NCBI GenBank assembly: GCA_017510875.1
Contig: JAFWLX010000192.1
Span: 1 to 6,317 of the forward strand
Source of the DNA: Atopobiaceae bacterium
GTDB lineage: Bacteria; Actinomycetota; Coriobacteriia; Coriobacteriales; Atopobiaceae
DNA length: 6,317 nucleotides
Direction of reading: 5' to 3'
In this document: positions 1-5,308 of the stretch, in pieces
Layout of the letters: every line of letters begins with the position of its first letter
How positions within the stretch are numbered: position 1 is the first letter of the stretch
Made by a program: the position numbers and the translations under genes
The notes under the pieces: generated by a model
Databases searched by the model: none
Told to the model about the DNA's origin: nothing
The model's input: the letters and a program-made list of their open reading frames with translations, nothing else

Positions 1-237
1 GAGATGCGCAAGCTCATGCTCGCCCTGGGCATCCTTGACAGGCCCGAGCTCATCGTGATGGACGAGCCTACGAATCACCTTGACCTCGGCTCGACCGTGG
101 CCCTGGAGCGCATGCTCGCGGCGTACCCCGCCGCGCTCCTGCTCGTGTCTCATGACGCCAGGCTGGTGGCGGCCGCAACGGGGATCACGTGGCGCATCTC
201 CGGGGCCGGCGAGGAGTTTTGCCTCCTCGTTCGGTAA
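1..237 (+). CDS. ABC-F-type ATP-binding protein, C-terminal end (5' truncated by window)
   Basis: The frame is open from base 1 to a TAA at 235-237. The visible part begins just after the ABC signature (the first codon is probably the E of an SGGE motif). It then shows Walker B followed by the D-loop (LIVMDEPTNHLD) and the H-loop (LLLVSHD). The DEPTNHLD form is typical of ABC-F proteins, soluble ATPases with two nucleotide-binding domains and no membrane part. They act on ribosomes as translation factors or as antibiotic-protection proteins of the Lsa/Vga/Msr kind. The tail after the H-loop is short (about 29 residues), so there is no long C-terminal extension. The last codons contain a 7-bp inverted repeat, CGAGGAG/CTCCTCG at 210-229. 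Whether this is a housekeeping or a resistance ABC-F cannot be told without the N-terminal half and the interdomain linker. Confidence 0.9.
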   Translation, partial: EMRKLMLALGILDRPELIVMDEPTNHLDLGSTVALERMLAAYPAALLLVSHDARLVAAATGITWRISGAGEEFCLLVR

Positions 238-445
238 ACAGCCGGTCATGCCGCCGTCAGGTACCCCGTCTGTCCAGCCCGGTCGATCCTCATGTACGTG
301 TGCCCGACATTCGAGCTCGACCACGCGGTTCCGTCCCGACCACTCCCGGCAACCACAGCTACGCCACCCTGATCGAGTGGGAGTAAGAATCGGGTCGCAA
401 CGGTCTTTCATACTCCAACTCAAAAGACAACATATCCGCAGGTCA
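238..445. other. Non-coding stretch after the ABC-F gene
   Basis: I see no convincing gene here. One plus-strand frame ends with residues NHSYATLIEWE and a TAA at 384-386, which reads like a natural protein C-terminus. It has no plausible start, and upstream the frame becomes arginine- and proline-rich like a shadow frame. A short decayed gene end is possible but not supported further. Confidence 0.4.
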
Positions 446-480
446 GAAGTGGTGTGTTCGAGAAATCGGCGCACCACTTC
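446..480. other. Strong hairpin with GAAA tetraloop downstream of the toxin-antitoxin operon
   Basis: GAAGTGGTGTG (446-456) pairs with CGCACCACTTC (470-480) over 11 bp with one G-T wobble. Inside, CGA-GAAA-TCG forms a second short stem closed by a GNRA tetraloop on the plus strand. It lies 9 bp beyond the toxin stop codon on the minus strand, where an operon terminator or mRNA-stabilising stem would be expected. No T-tract follows on either strand, so it is not a classical intrinsic terminator. It may act as a 3'-end processing or stability element. Confidence 0.5.
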
Positions 481-489
481 AATTAGCTG

Positions 490-768
490 CTACTCGTCAA
501 ACAGGTCGCTGTGTGTTCCGGTGCGCACGAGCGTGAGCACCATTACGCCGTCGGAGAGCTTGTATATGAGCAGCCAGTCCGAGCGAATGTGGCACTCCCA
601 GTGCCCCACCCAATTGCCAGAGAGCATGTGGGGACGACAGCGATCGGGCAGGGGCTCGTCGTTCGCGAGCGCCTCGATGACAGAGCGGAGCTCTTCCTTT
701 GGGAGCCCGCGCCTGATGGCTGCCTTGTAGTCCTCCTTGAATCGCGACGTTTGGCGAATCTCCCTCAT
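490..768 (-). CDS. yafQ: YafQ-family type II toxin (mRNA interferase, RelE/ParE fold)
   Basis: This 92-residue protein has the size and full pattern of YafQ toxins. These are RelE-superfamily ribosome-dependent endoribonucleases that cleave mRNA in the A site and halt translation when the antitoxin is lost. Landmarks in order: an N-terminal helix with basic residues (RFKEDYKAAIRRG, 9-21); the LPDRCRPHMLSGNW segment with H47; ECHIRSDWLLIY with H60 and D64; and the C-terminal RTGTHSDLF with H86 and F90. These match the catalytic histidine/aspartate set known for E. coli YafQ, so the toxin looks intact. The ATG sits 2 bp after the antitoxin stop and has no strong Shine-Dalgarno of its own, so translation is probably coupled to the antitoxin. 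The symbol is by family resemblance. Confidence 0.92.
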   Translation of the reverse strand: MREIRQTSRFKEDYKAAIRRGLPKEELRSVIEALANDEPLPDRCRPHMLSGNWVGHWECHIRSDWLLIYKLSDGVMVLTLVRTGTHSDLFDE

Positions 769-770
769 GC

Positions 771-1043
771 TCAGGCATCCAAATCAGCGAAGAGTTCGTC
801 GACGCTCGCGTAGCCCTGGGCGTTCGGGTCTGCTGCGATGCGATCAGCCTCGCGCATGGCTGCAAGCGTTTCGGTATTGGGGATGTCACGCGTCGGTCTG
901 AACGGGAGCCCCTGCTCGCGCACCGCTTGACGCAAGAACGTGTTAACGGCTGTGGAGAAGTTCATTCCGAGGTCTGCAAAGAGGCGGTCCGCCTCGCGTT
1001 TCAGCTGCGCGTCGGTGCGTATGCTTGTCGTTATCGTTGTCAT
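771..1043 (-). CDS. dinJ: DinJ/RelB-family antitoxin
   Basis: This 90-residue protein is the antitoxin of the pair. Its N-terminus (MTTITTSIRTDAQLKREADRL, with the helix continuing to ..LGMNFSTAVNTFLRQAV) is a ribbon-helix-helix DNA-binding domain of the RelB/DinJ type. It dimerises to bind the operon operator. The acidic, flexible C-terminal part (about 50-90, ending VDELFADLDA) should wrap and block the toxin. I chose the ATG at 1043 rather than an upstream one at 1088, because AAGGAGG lies 5 bp before it and the longer form would translate through the operator. The antitoxin precedes the toxin, the normal order for this class. It should repress its own promoter, most strongly as the toxin-antitoxin complex. 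Confidence 0.92.
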   Translation of the reverse strand: MTTITTSIRTDAQLKREADRLFADLGMNFSTAVNTFLRQAVREQGLPFRPTRDIPNTETLAAMREADRIAADPNAQGYASVDELFADLDA

Positions 1044-1048
1044 GGCTG

Positions 1049-1055
1049 CCTCCTT
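1049..1055 (-). promoter_or_regulatory. Shine-Dalgarno of the antitoxin gene
   Basis: AAGGAGG on the minus strand, 5 bp before the ATG at 1043. It decides the start codon of the antitoxin and directly abuts the operator inverted repeat. Confidence 0.85.
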
Positions 1056-1098
1056 GTTGTATTGCATTAAATATACAATGCAATACAACTAACATCAA
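1056..1098 (-). promoter_or_regulatory. Toxin-antitoxin operon promoter and operator
   Basis: A perfect 13-bp inverted repeat, GTTGTATTGCATT (1056-1068) and AATGCAATACAAC (1077-1089), is separated by 8 AT-rich bases. On the minus strand TTGATG (1098-1093) and TATATT (1075-1070) form a -35/-10 pair with a 17-bp spacer. The -10 lies in the centre of the palindrome, and one arm ends at the Shine-Dalgarno. This is the arrangement expected for autoregulation by a ribbon-helix-helix antitoxin: bound protein would block RNA polymerase. The assignment of the operator to this antitoxin is inference from position and symmetry. Confidence 0.8.
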
Positions 1099-1494
1099 GA
1101 AGATGGACCAAATTGCCACTTCGCATCAAGAGTTGTGCAGCGATTAATCTTCGTGCAAACGCTACGATTCCTTTGCAAGAGGCGCAATGGGGCGAGCGAG
1201 CATCTCGAACTCGGTGAGCTTTCGACAACTGTCCTTTAGCTACCTACGACTGGTCATCCTCACCTGCGGCACGCAGTTCGTCCAAGAACTCCTGGAGTTC
1301 GGCACGCTCCTCGTCAGTCGTGGCCATCCTGTTGCCCGTTTTCTCGGCATAGGTATAGATGCGCTCGCTTGCCTTCCTTGTTGTCGGCGCACGTGCGCGA
1401 TGCTTTGCGTCTGCATGCGATGCTTATCGCTATAGTAGACTTCCCCATTCCCGTTAATCGAAAGATATATCGCCCCAGATGGCTTGGCGGCTTT
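1099..1494. other. Intergenic region between the toxin-antitoxin operon and the HAD phosphatase gene
   Basis: The two flanking genes diverge from this region. Apart from a possible minus-strand gene remnant at 1244-1423, I see no gene. The 82-codon plus-strand frame at 1187-1435 is cysteine-, arginine- and leucine-rich with no ribosome binding site and looks like a shadow frame. CATCAAGA occurs twice (1093-1100 and 1124-1131); the first copy overlaps the proposed -35 of the toxin-antitoxin promoter. Confidence 0.45.
1244..1423 (-). pseudogene. Possible remnant of an unidentified gene (C-terminal end)
   Basis: On the minus strand the frame is open from just after a TAA at 1426-1424 to a TAG at 1246-1244 (59 codons). 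Its last part reads like genuine protein: ERIYTYAEKTGNRM followed by ATTDEERAELQEFLDELRA and a short acidic tail, which suggests an amphipathic helix. The only ATG in frame is at 1327 and would give 27 residues; no good ribosome binding site precedes it. The upstream part has no start codon. It could be the 3' end of a gene whose front has been lost, or a tiny real gene, or chance. I do not recognise a family. Confidence 0.22.
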
Positions 1495-1500
1495 TATACT
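1495..1500 (+). promoter_or_regulatory. Candidate -10 element for the HAD phosphatase gene
   Basis: TATACT matches the -10 consensus at 5 of 6 positions and lies about 55-60 bp before the gene start. No good -35 is seen at the normal distance (GC-rich sequence there), so this is a tentative call. Confidence 0.35.
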
Positions 1501-1558
1501 AACGATGGTTAGCTACGAACGCTTTTGCAATTGGTCTGCTAGACAAGGGGAGGACATG

Positions 1559-2734
1559 ATGGACACACAAGATACACCCAAGCAGGAGGGTATGAACTGG
1601 CGCCTTATTATCGCCTTTGTGCTGGGAATGGCACTTGCCGCACTGCTCTTTGCCGTTTGGTCAAAATCGCAAGCTGCACAGAGCGGCAATGCTTCGGCTA
1701 CTACTGGCGCCGCAGCCTCTACCGATGCCAATACAGCGACAGCGGGTAATGCCGACTTTTCTGCATGGAGCGAGGACAGCGCCTCGCTCAAGACATTGGT
1801 CGATTACGTTGAGGCCGCAACTACCGAAGGCTCGGCAGGATACGTGAAGCCTGAGGACCGCATTGCTGTGTTTGACCTCGATGGTACCCTTATGTGCGAG
1901 ACGTTCCCCTGGTGCTTTGAGTACATGGTCTTTGCAGACTACGCGCTCAACAACCCCAACTACAAGGCTCCCAATGACGTAGCTGCTGTGGCTCAAGAGA
2001 TTGTAGACTCCGCTTGGGGCGAGAAGCCCAAAGGGATGAGCGAGCGACAGGCAGCGGCTGCAGCCATTGCCTACTCCGGCCTTACCCCCGCTGAGCTTGA
2101 GGCATACGTTGAGGGCTTCAAGAGCTCGCCTGCAGAGGGCTTTGATGGAATGACTCGTGGCGAGGCCTGGTATCAGCCCATGCTTCAGGTTGTGTCCTAC
2201 CTGCAGGCAAACGGGTTTGACGTATACATCGTCACCGCAACTGAGCGCAACATCGTGCGCGGCATTGTGGCGGGGGTCCTTGACATCGATCCCTCGCATG
2301 TAATAGGTACCGAGTATGGCTATACGGCCACCGGACAAGGTGACGAGCCCGATGACGAGTACACCTTCCAGAAAGGTGACAAGGTGGTGTTTGATGGCAC
2401 CTACGACGGCGAGAATGCCAAGACATGCAAAGTAGACGCCATCGTACGCGAGATTGGCAAGCAGCCGGTGCTGGCCTTTGGCAATAGCTCGGGTGATGCC
2501 GCCATGCTCGTCTACACTCTTTCTGACAATGCCAATCCCAGCGCTTCGTTTATGGTGCTGGCAGATGATGACGAGCGCGAGTATGGTGACCTGACAGAAG
2601 CGCAGGAAGATCGCCAGGCTTGGGAAGAGGCAGGCTTCACCATCTTTTCGATGCATGATGACTTTGGCACCATCTACGGCGACGGAGTCAAGAAAGTGCC
2701 GGTAGAGGAGGAAACGTTGGCAGCTGCGGCATAA
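1559..2734 (+). CDS. Membrane-anchored HAD-family phosphatase (phosphoserine phosphatase-like)
   Basis: A 391-residue protein with HAD-superfamily catalytic motifs, so a Mg2+-dependent phosphomonoesterase is likely. Motif I is VFDLDGT with nucleophile D106 and D108; motif II is IVTATE with T226. K288 or K291 may be the motif III lysine. Motif IV is GNSSGD (308-313). Layout: a short polar N-terminus, one hydrophobic segment at about 16-34 (LIIAFVLGMALAALLFAVW), an Ala/Ser/Thr/Asn-rich linker to about 63, then the catalytic domain with a large insert between motifs I and II. A basic N-side (NWR) before the segment suggests a signal anchor with the enzyme outside the membrane; there is no lipobox cysteine. 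The start is one of two adjacent ATGs (1556, 1559). GGAGG at 1549-1553 is better spaced to the second. The in-frame TTG at 1484 lies upstream of the candidate -10 and is unlikely. The substrate is not predictable. Confidence 0.88.
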   Translation: MDTQDTPKQEGMNWRLIIAFVLGMALAALLFAVWSKSQAAQSGNASATTGAAASTDANTATAGNADFSAWSEDSASLKTLVDYVEAATTEGSAGYVKPEDRIAVFDLDGTLMCETFPWCFEYMVFADYALNNPNYKAPNDVAAVAQEIVDSAWGEKPKGMSERQAAAAAIAYSGLTPAELEAYVEGFKSSPAEGFDGMTRGEAWYQPMLQVVSYLQANGFDVYIVTATERNIVRGIVAGVLDIDPSHVIGTEYGYTATGQGDEPDDEYTFQKGDKVVFDGTYDGENAKTCKVDAIVREIGKQPVLAFGNSSGDAAMLVYTLSDNANPSASFMVLADDDEREYGDLTEAQEDRQAWEEAGFTIFSMHDDFGTIYGDGVKKVPVEEETLAAAA

Positions 2735-2746
2735 CGCAGCTTTAGT

Positions 2747-2771
2747 ACAGGAGAGGTTGCCCCCTGTTTTT
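2747..2771 (+). terminator. Probable intrinsic terminator of the HAD phosphatase gene
   Basis: ACAGG (2747-2751) pairs with CCTGT (2763-2767), with an inner GG/CC pair and a small bulge. A run of five T follows at 2767-2771. It lies just after the stop codon at 2734. A second weak stem, GCTGCG (2723-2728) with CGCAGC (2735-2740), straddles the stop codon and is followed by TTTAG. Confidence 0.45.
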
Positions 2772-2800
2772 GTCACGACCGCCCCTGCGGTGCGCCTACG

Positions 2801-2809
2801 TGGTACAAT
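2801..2809 (+). promoter_or_regulatory. Extended -10 promoter for the acetyltransferase gene
   Basis: TGGTACAAT is a TGn-extended -10 with a TACAAT hexamer at 2804-2809. No clear -35 is seen at normal spacing, as is common for extended -10 promoters. Transcription would begin near 2816, giving a leader of about 80 nt that contains the hairpin at 2842-2865. Confidence 0.5.
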
Positions 2810-2841
2810 CCTCGCGTGAGAAGTCATAGCTGCTGCTTGAG

Positions 2842-2871
2842 ATTGCCACCCACCTGGGTGGCAATTCTTTT
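2842..2871 (+). terminator. Terminator-like hairpin in the leader of the acetyltransferase gene
   Basis: ATTGCCACCC (2842-2851) pairs perfectly with GGGTGGCAAT (2856-2865) around an ACCT loop. TCTTTT follows at 2866-2871. This is the strongest intrinsic-terminator-like structure in the window. It lies between the extended -10 promoter and the acetyltransferase start codon, so it may act as an attenuator. Alternatively it ends read-through from the HAD gene, or marks the 3' end of a short RNA of about 55 nt. Confidence 0.65.
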
Positions 2872-2897
2872 ATACGGCAGGAAAGATGGGAGGATCC

Positions 2898-3425
2898 ATG
2901 CTCGATAAGATACGCATTGCGACGGAGGAGGACTTTGAGGCCGCATGGAAGCTTTATGTTGAGGTCTGCGAGCAGATGCCCAACGACGCATATTCGCCTG
3001 GTTGGACGCTTGGCGTGTTTCCGGCAAAGGCTGGCGTGCGCGAAGCGATTGAGGCGCGCGAGCTGTATGTGGGGATGCTCGACAGTGCCGTGGTTGCCGC
3101 GTTTGTACTTTCCCCGCATGATGACGAGGAGTACAGAGACGTCCCCTGGCCGAGTGGGGCAACGGGTGACGACGTCTCTACTGTCCACCTTCTTGCCGTG
3201 CATCCGTACGTGAGGGGCAAGCACGTGAGTTCGGAGCTCGTCCGCGAGGCTGTGCGCCTGTCGCGTTCCTGGGGCAAGCGGGCGGTACACCTTGACGTCA
3301 TGCCGGGCAACCTTGCCGCAAGCCGCGTATACCTGCGCGAGGGCTTCTCCTTTGTGTGCGAGCACGAGATTTTCTACGAGGACACCGGCACTATCGCGTT
3401 TGAGATGTACGAGCATGCGCTCTAG
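2898..3425 (+). CDS. GNAT-family N-acetyltransferase
   Basis: A 175-residue protein with the layout of GNAT acyltransferases, which transfer an acetyl group from acetyl-CoA to an amine. The N-terminal strand and helix are IRIATEEDFEAAWKLYVEV. The central motif A strand is STVHLLAVHPYVRGKHV (about 94-110), where the acetyl-CoA pyrophosphate loop lies, followed by helix SSELVREAVRL. Motif B is N138..ASRVYLREGFSF with the conserved Asn and a Tyr (Y145) that can serve as general acid. In the loop, the usual second glycine of R-G-x-G is histidine (RGKH, H109). The start at 2898 is chosen because GGGAGG lies 4 bp before it; an ATG at 2886 in the same frame has only a weaker AGGA. The substrate cannot be told. 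The gene appears to be a single transcription unit. Confidence 0.87.
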   Translation: MLDKIRIATEEDFEAAWKLYVEVCEQMPNDAYSPGWTLGVFPAKAGVREAIEARELYVGMLDSAVVAAFVLSPHDDEEYRDVPWPSGATGDDVSTVHLLAVHPYVRGKHVSSELVREAVRLSRSWGKRAVHLDVMPGNLAASRVYLREGFSFVCEHEIFYEDTGTIAFEMYEHAL

Positions 3426-3466
3426 GGGGCGGTTTTCATGAGCATGTACTGGCCCATAGCCCTGCA

Positions 3467-3496
3467 GGTGTCGGCAACGGCGGTGTCGGCGACGGC
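3467..3496. repeat. Two tandem 15-bp units
   Basis: GGTGTCGGCAACGGC (3467-3481) is followed directly by GGTGTCGGCGACGGC (3482-3496), one mismatch. Read on the minus strand in the pseudogene frame they encode PSPTP and PLPTP, a Pro-rich linker-like repeat. Confidence 0.6.
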
Positions 3497-3696
3497 GGCA
3501 CTGGCTCTTTGATAGTGAATGTCGTTGTTGCGTGTGCCGGGAGGCAGTAGTTCTTGTTGGATAGCTTTATGGCAGTCGCCGTGTGCGTTCCGTAGCTTGG
3601 GCCAAGCGCATTTGCCAAGGGTGCAAGGCAAGGGTTTGGGTCTGATGGCGCAAACGCCATGGTGCCAGCAGCGGTGGCAGACGCGAGTCCGCCACG

Positions 3697-3729
3697 AAAA
3701 AAATCTCGACAAGAAATGATTCCCTTGTC
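3697..3729 (-). terminator. Candidate intrinsic terminator of the SixA-CHAD gene
   Basis: On the minus strand GACAAG (3729-3724) pairs with CTTGTC (3713-3708); two wobble pairs and one A-T pair extend the stem around a 4-base loop. After GAGA or so, a run of seven T follows (3703-3697). It lies about 90 bp beyond the SixA-CHAD stop. It overlaps the Tat-signal codons of the apparent pseudogene, so one of the two readings may be coincidental. Confidence 0.4.
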
Positions 3730-3792
3730 AGCCCTGTTCTTGTGCTTCCCCTCCGGATTAGCTGAAACTTCTTGAATGACCCCCCGCTTGTC

Positions 3793-3812
3793 CTATCAGC
3801 GATGGCTGATAG
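3793..3812. other. Perfect 8-bp hairpin just after the SixA-CHAD stop codon
   Basis: CTATCAGC (3793-3800) and GCTGATAG (3805-3812) pair perfectly around a 4-base loop, beginning 5 bp beyond the TAG of the minus-strand gene. There is no T-tract on either side, so it may protect the 3' end or help termination rather than being a complete terminator. Confidence 0.5.
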
Positions 3813-3817
3813 CTTCG

Positions 3818-5134
3818 CTATGCCTCGTAGGCCTTGAGGGCGCTGTAGAGAAAGGTCTCGTTCTGCGCACGCATCAGCGCAAGCTCCCATGCCACCGACT
3901 TGGGGAGATCACGCCGCAAAAGCTCGTTGATAAGCTGGATGTTGACTCGTGCGTCGCATACGTCGCCCAAGGTATCTTGGTAGGCCTTCATGCTCTCTAT
4001 GATGCTCAAATCGTCTGCTCCCAAGATGCTCTTGCAGCGCTCGGCCACATAGCGGACGCGCTTGGCGCGCTTACGCACCTCGTGCGTGTGCTCGGCATCA
4101 GAGAGATTCAGCTGCTCGAGGTCGGCTTTTACTGAGCTTGCCAAGCTATCAAACCTCAATTGGACCTCGTGCCGCGGCAGGCCATATCTGACGTAGCGCT
4201 TCTTCCACCTGATGTTCTTTGCTTGGGCCATCGCCTGCTCAAATGCGCGCGTCGCCTTCTTGGACTTGAGGGCCTTCAAGACCTTGGCCCTCTCGGCGCT
4301 GGCCTTCTTCTTGCAGAGAGCCAGCAGATTGGGTGAGGAATCATCGCCAGAGCGCGCCTGCTTTTCTAGTACGTCAAGCTCGCGCAGCCGTGAGGTATAT
4401 CCCACAAGCTCTTTGAGAATCGCCTGAGTTTTGGCGTTTTGCTTGGCATTCTGCCAAGGCTTGATAAATGCTACAAGGCTGCGTAGAGCGCGCGTGTTCG
4501 TGCGGAAGTGATGGATGGTTTCAATGTCTTGCGGGTCTGCAAAGAAGGCCTCTCGTTGCTGCTCGATTGCCTCGGCAACCTCCGTAATCTCGGCCTGGAG
4601 CTGCGAGAGCGTCTCCCAGTCTGCAGCAATGGGTCCCTGTGCAAACCAAAGCAGCCGTGCGCTGTCTTGCGCCGTGCTGTCCTGCGGGTTCTCGTCGGCA
4701 AAGAACACCTTCATACAGCCAAGACCACCAGTTGAAAACGACGGTGTCGATCCTGTGAGCACATCAACAACGTCTTCAACAAACGGTACATGCCCAACGG
4801 CAAAGATAAGGTTTGCCTCACTGGCATAGAGCTCGGCGAGGAAGGCGTCAACATCTTGCTCCCACAGGCACTCATGTGCCTTTGCCTTCTTCTCGAAGGC
4901 AATGTTGTTTGCTTTGAGGGCTTTGCCAAGAAGCTCGGCAGTCTGTTGCGCTCGCTTTGCCGGGCTCGTCCATATCTGTGCGTTTTCACCCTTGACCTCA
5001 AGAAGGCGAAGCATGTGGGGGAGCCGGGCCTCGAGCGCTGTAACACCAGCCTCGGTCAAGCATCTCTCGATGTCTGGCTGGCCTTCCACAGACGGCATTG
5101 CCTTGCCATGCCGCATTACGATGAGCGTCTTCAT
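3818..5134 (-). CDS. SixA-type histidine phosphatase fused to a CHAD domain
   Basis: A 438-residue cytoplasmic protein with two domains. Residues 1-165 are a histidine phosphatase of the short SixA type: MRHGKA with R8 and phospho-acceptor H9, SPAKRAQQTAE (57-67) with R61, and VGHVPF with second catalytic H115. SixA enzymes dephosphorylate phosphohistidine proteins. Residues about 180-435 are a CHAD domain, a charged helical bundle of two similar halves that binds inorganic polyphosphate in known members. The half-repeat signatures are IHHFRTNTRALRSL (207-220) and HEVRKRAKRVRYVAE (351-365), followed by YQDTLGDVCDARV (385-397). All core residues look intact. The start at 5134 has AAGGAGA at 5147-5141, 6 bp upstream. 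The gene is monocistronic and diverges from the repeat protein. A role at polyphosphate, or in clearing phosphoryl groups near it, is inference. Confidence 0.9.
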   Translation of the reverse strand: MKTLIVMRHGKAMPSVEGQPDIERCLTEAGVTALEARLPHMLRLLEVKGENAQIWTSPAKRAQQTAELLGKALKANNIAFEKKAKAHECLWEQDVDAFLAELYASEANLIFAVGHVPFVEDVVDVLTGSTPSFSTGGLGCMKVFFADENPQDSTAQDSARLLWFAQGPIAADWETLSQLQAEITEVAEAIEQQREAFFADPQDIETIHHFRTNTRALRSLVAFIKPWQNAKQNAKTQAILKELVGYTSRLRELDVLEKQARSGDDSSPNLLALCKKKASAERAKVLKALKSKKATRAFEQAMAQAKNIRWKKRYVRYGLPRHEVQLRFDSLASSVKADLEQLNLSDAEHTHEVRKRAKRVRYVAERCKSILGADDLSIIESMKAYQDTLGDVCDARVNIQLINELLRRDLPKSVAWELALMRAQNETFLYSALKAYEA

Positions 5135-5308
5135 CCCGCATCTCCTTTTAGTTTAAGTCACATGCGCATATAATTCACACCAACTCTCATCATAGCATGG
5201 AGCGCTACGGACGTCCTGAAACGTGTGCCATTGCCCGATTCGTAACAGTATTGCAAGAAAACGCTGGTAAGTACTATCAATTGGGCGTACTAGAATATCG
5301 GGATATCT
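5135..5308. promoter_or_regulatory. Divergent intergenic region with candidate promoters
   Basis: This region must hold the promoters of both flanking genes. For the plus-strand gene, candidate -10 elements are TATAAT (5169-5174), TACTAT (5272-5277, with TTGCAA at 5251-5256 and a short 15-bp spacer) and TAGAAT (5291-5296). None has a consensus -35 at ideal spacing. An ATGCGCAT palindrome (5162-5169) lies near the minus-strand gene. Just before the plus start, ATATC-GG-GATAT (5295-5306) overlaps the weak GGGA ribosome binding site. I could not assign a minus-strand promoter. Confidence 0.35.

Larger units (their letters stand above)
3436..3777 (-). pseudogene. Probable decayed gene with a damaged twin-arginine signal peptide
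   Basis: On the minus strand a frame runs from an ATT at 3777 (after GGGGGG at 3785-3780) to a TGA at 3438-3436, 113 codons, with no normal start codon at its natural beginning. It has a charged N-region (NPEGKHKNRADKGII), then S22-C23-R24-D-F-F and RGGLASATAAGTMAFAPS. This closely resembles a Tat signal (S-R-R-x-F-L) whose first Arg has become Cys; TGT could come from CGT by one transition. Beyond the signal the frame gives about 50 residues (e.g. THTATAIKLSNKNYCLP) and a Pro-rich tail. Over the last ~90 bases the neighbouring frame, ending at 3422, looks equally coding (AVADTCRAMGQYMLMK), as after a frameshift. Coriobacteriia carry many Tat-exported reductases, but the family here is not identifiable. 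Chance resemblance remains possible. Confidence 0.42.

Noticed and set aside
210..229. CGAGGAG/CTCCTCG hairpin as a terminator for the ABC-F gene
   Set aside because: It lies inside the coding sequence before the stop codon and has no following T-tract.
80..730. 216-codon plus-strand frame across the ABC-F end and toxin gene
   Set aside because: It is Ser/Arg/Pro-rich, crosses the ABC-F stop in another frame and runs antisense through an intact toxin gene.
1661..2827. Long 388-codon open frame on the minus strand opposite the HAD phosphatase gene
   Set aside because: It is antisense to a gene with clear HAD motifs, and its translation is rich in Cys, His and Arg with no recognisable domain. 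It is a shadow of the coding strand's codon bias.
2796..3416. 206-codon minus-strand frame opposite the acetyltransferase gene
   Set aside because: The plus strand carries complete GNAT motifs and a good ribosome binding site; the antisense frame has neither a motif nor a ribosome binding site.
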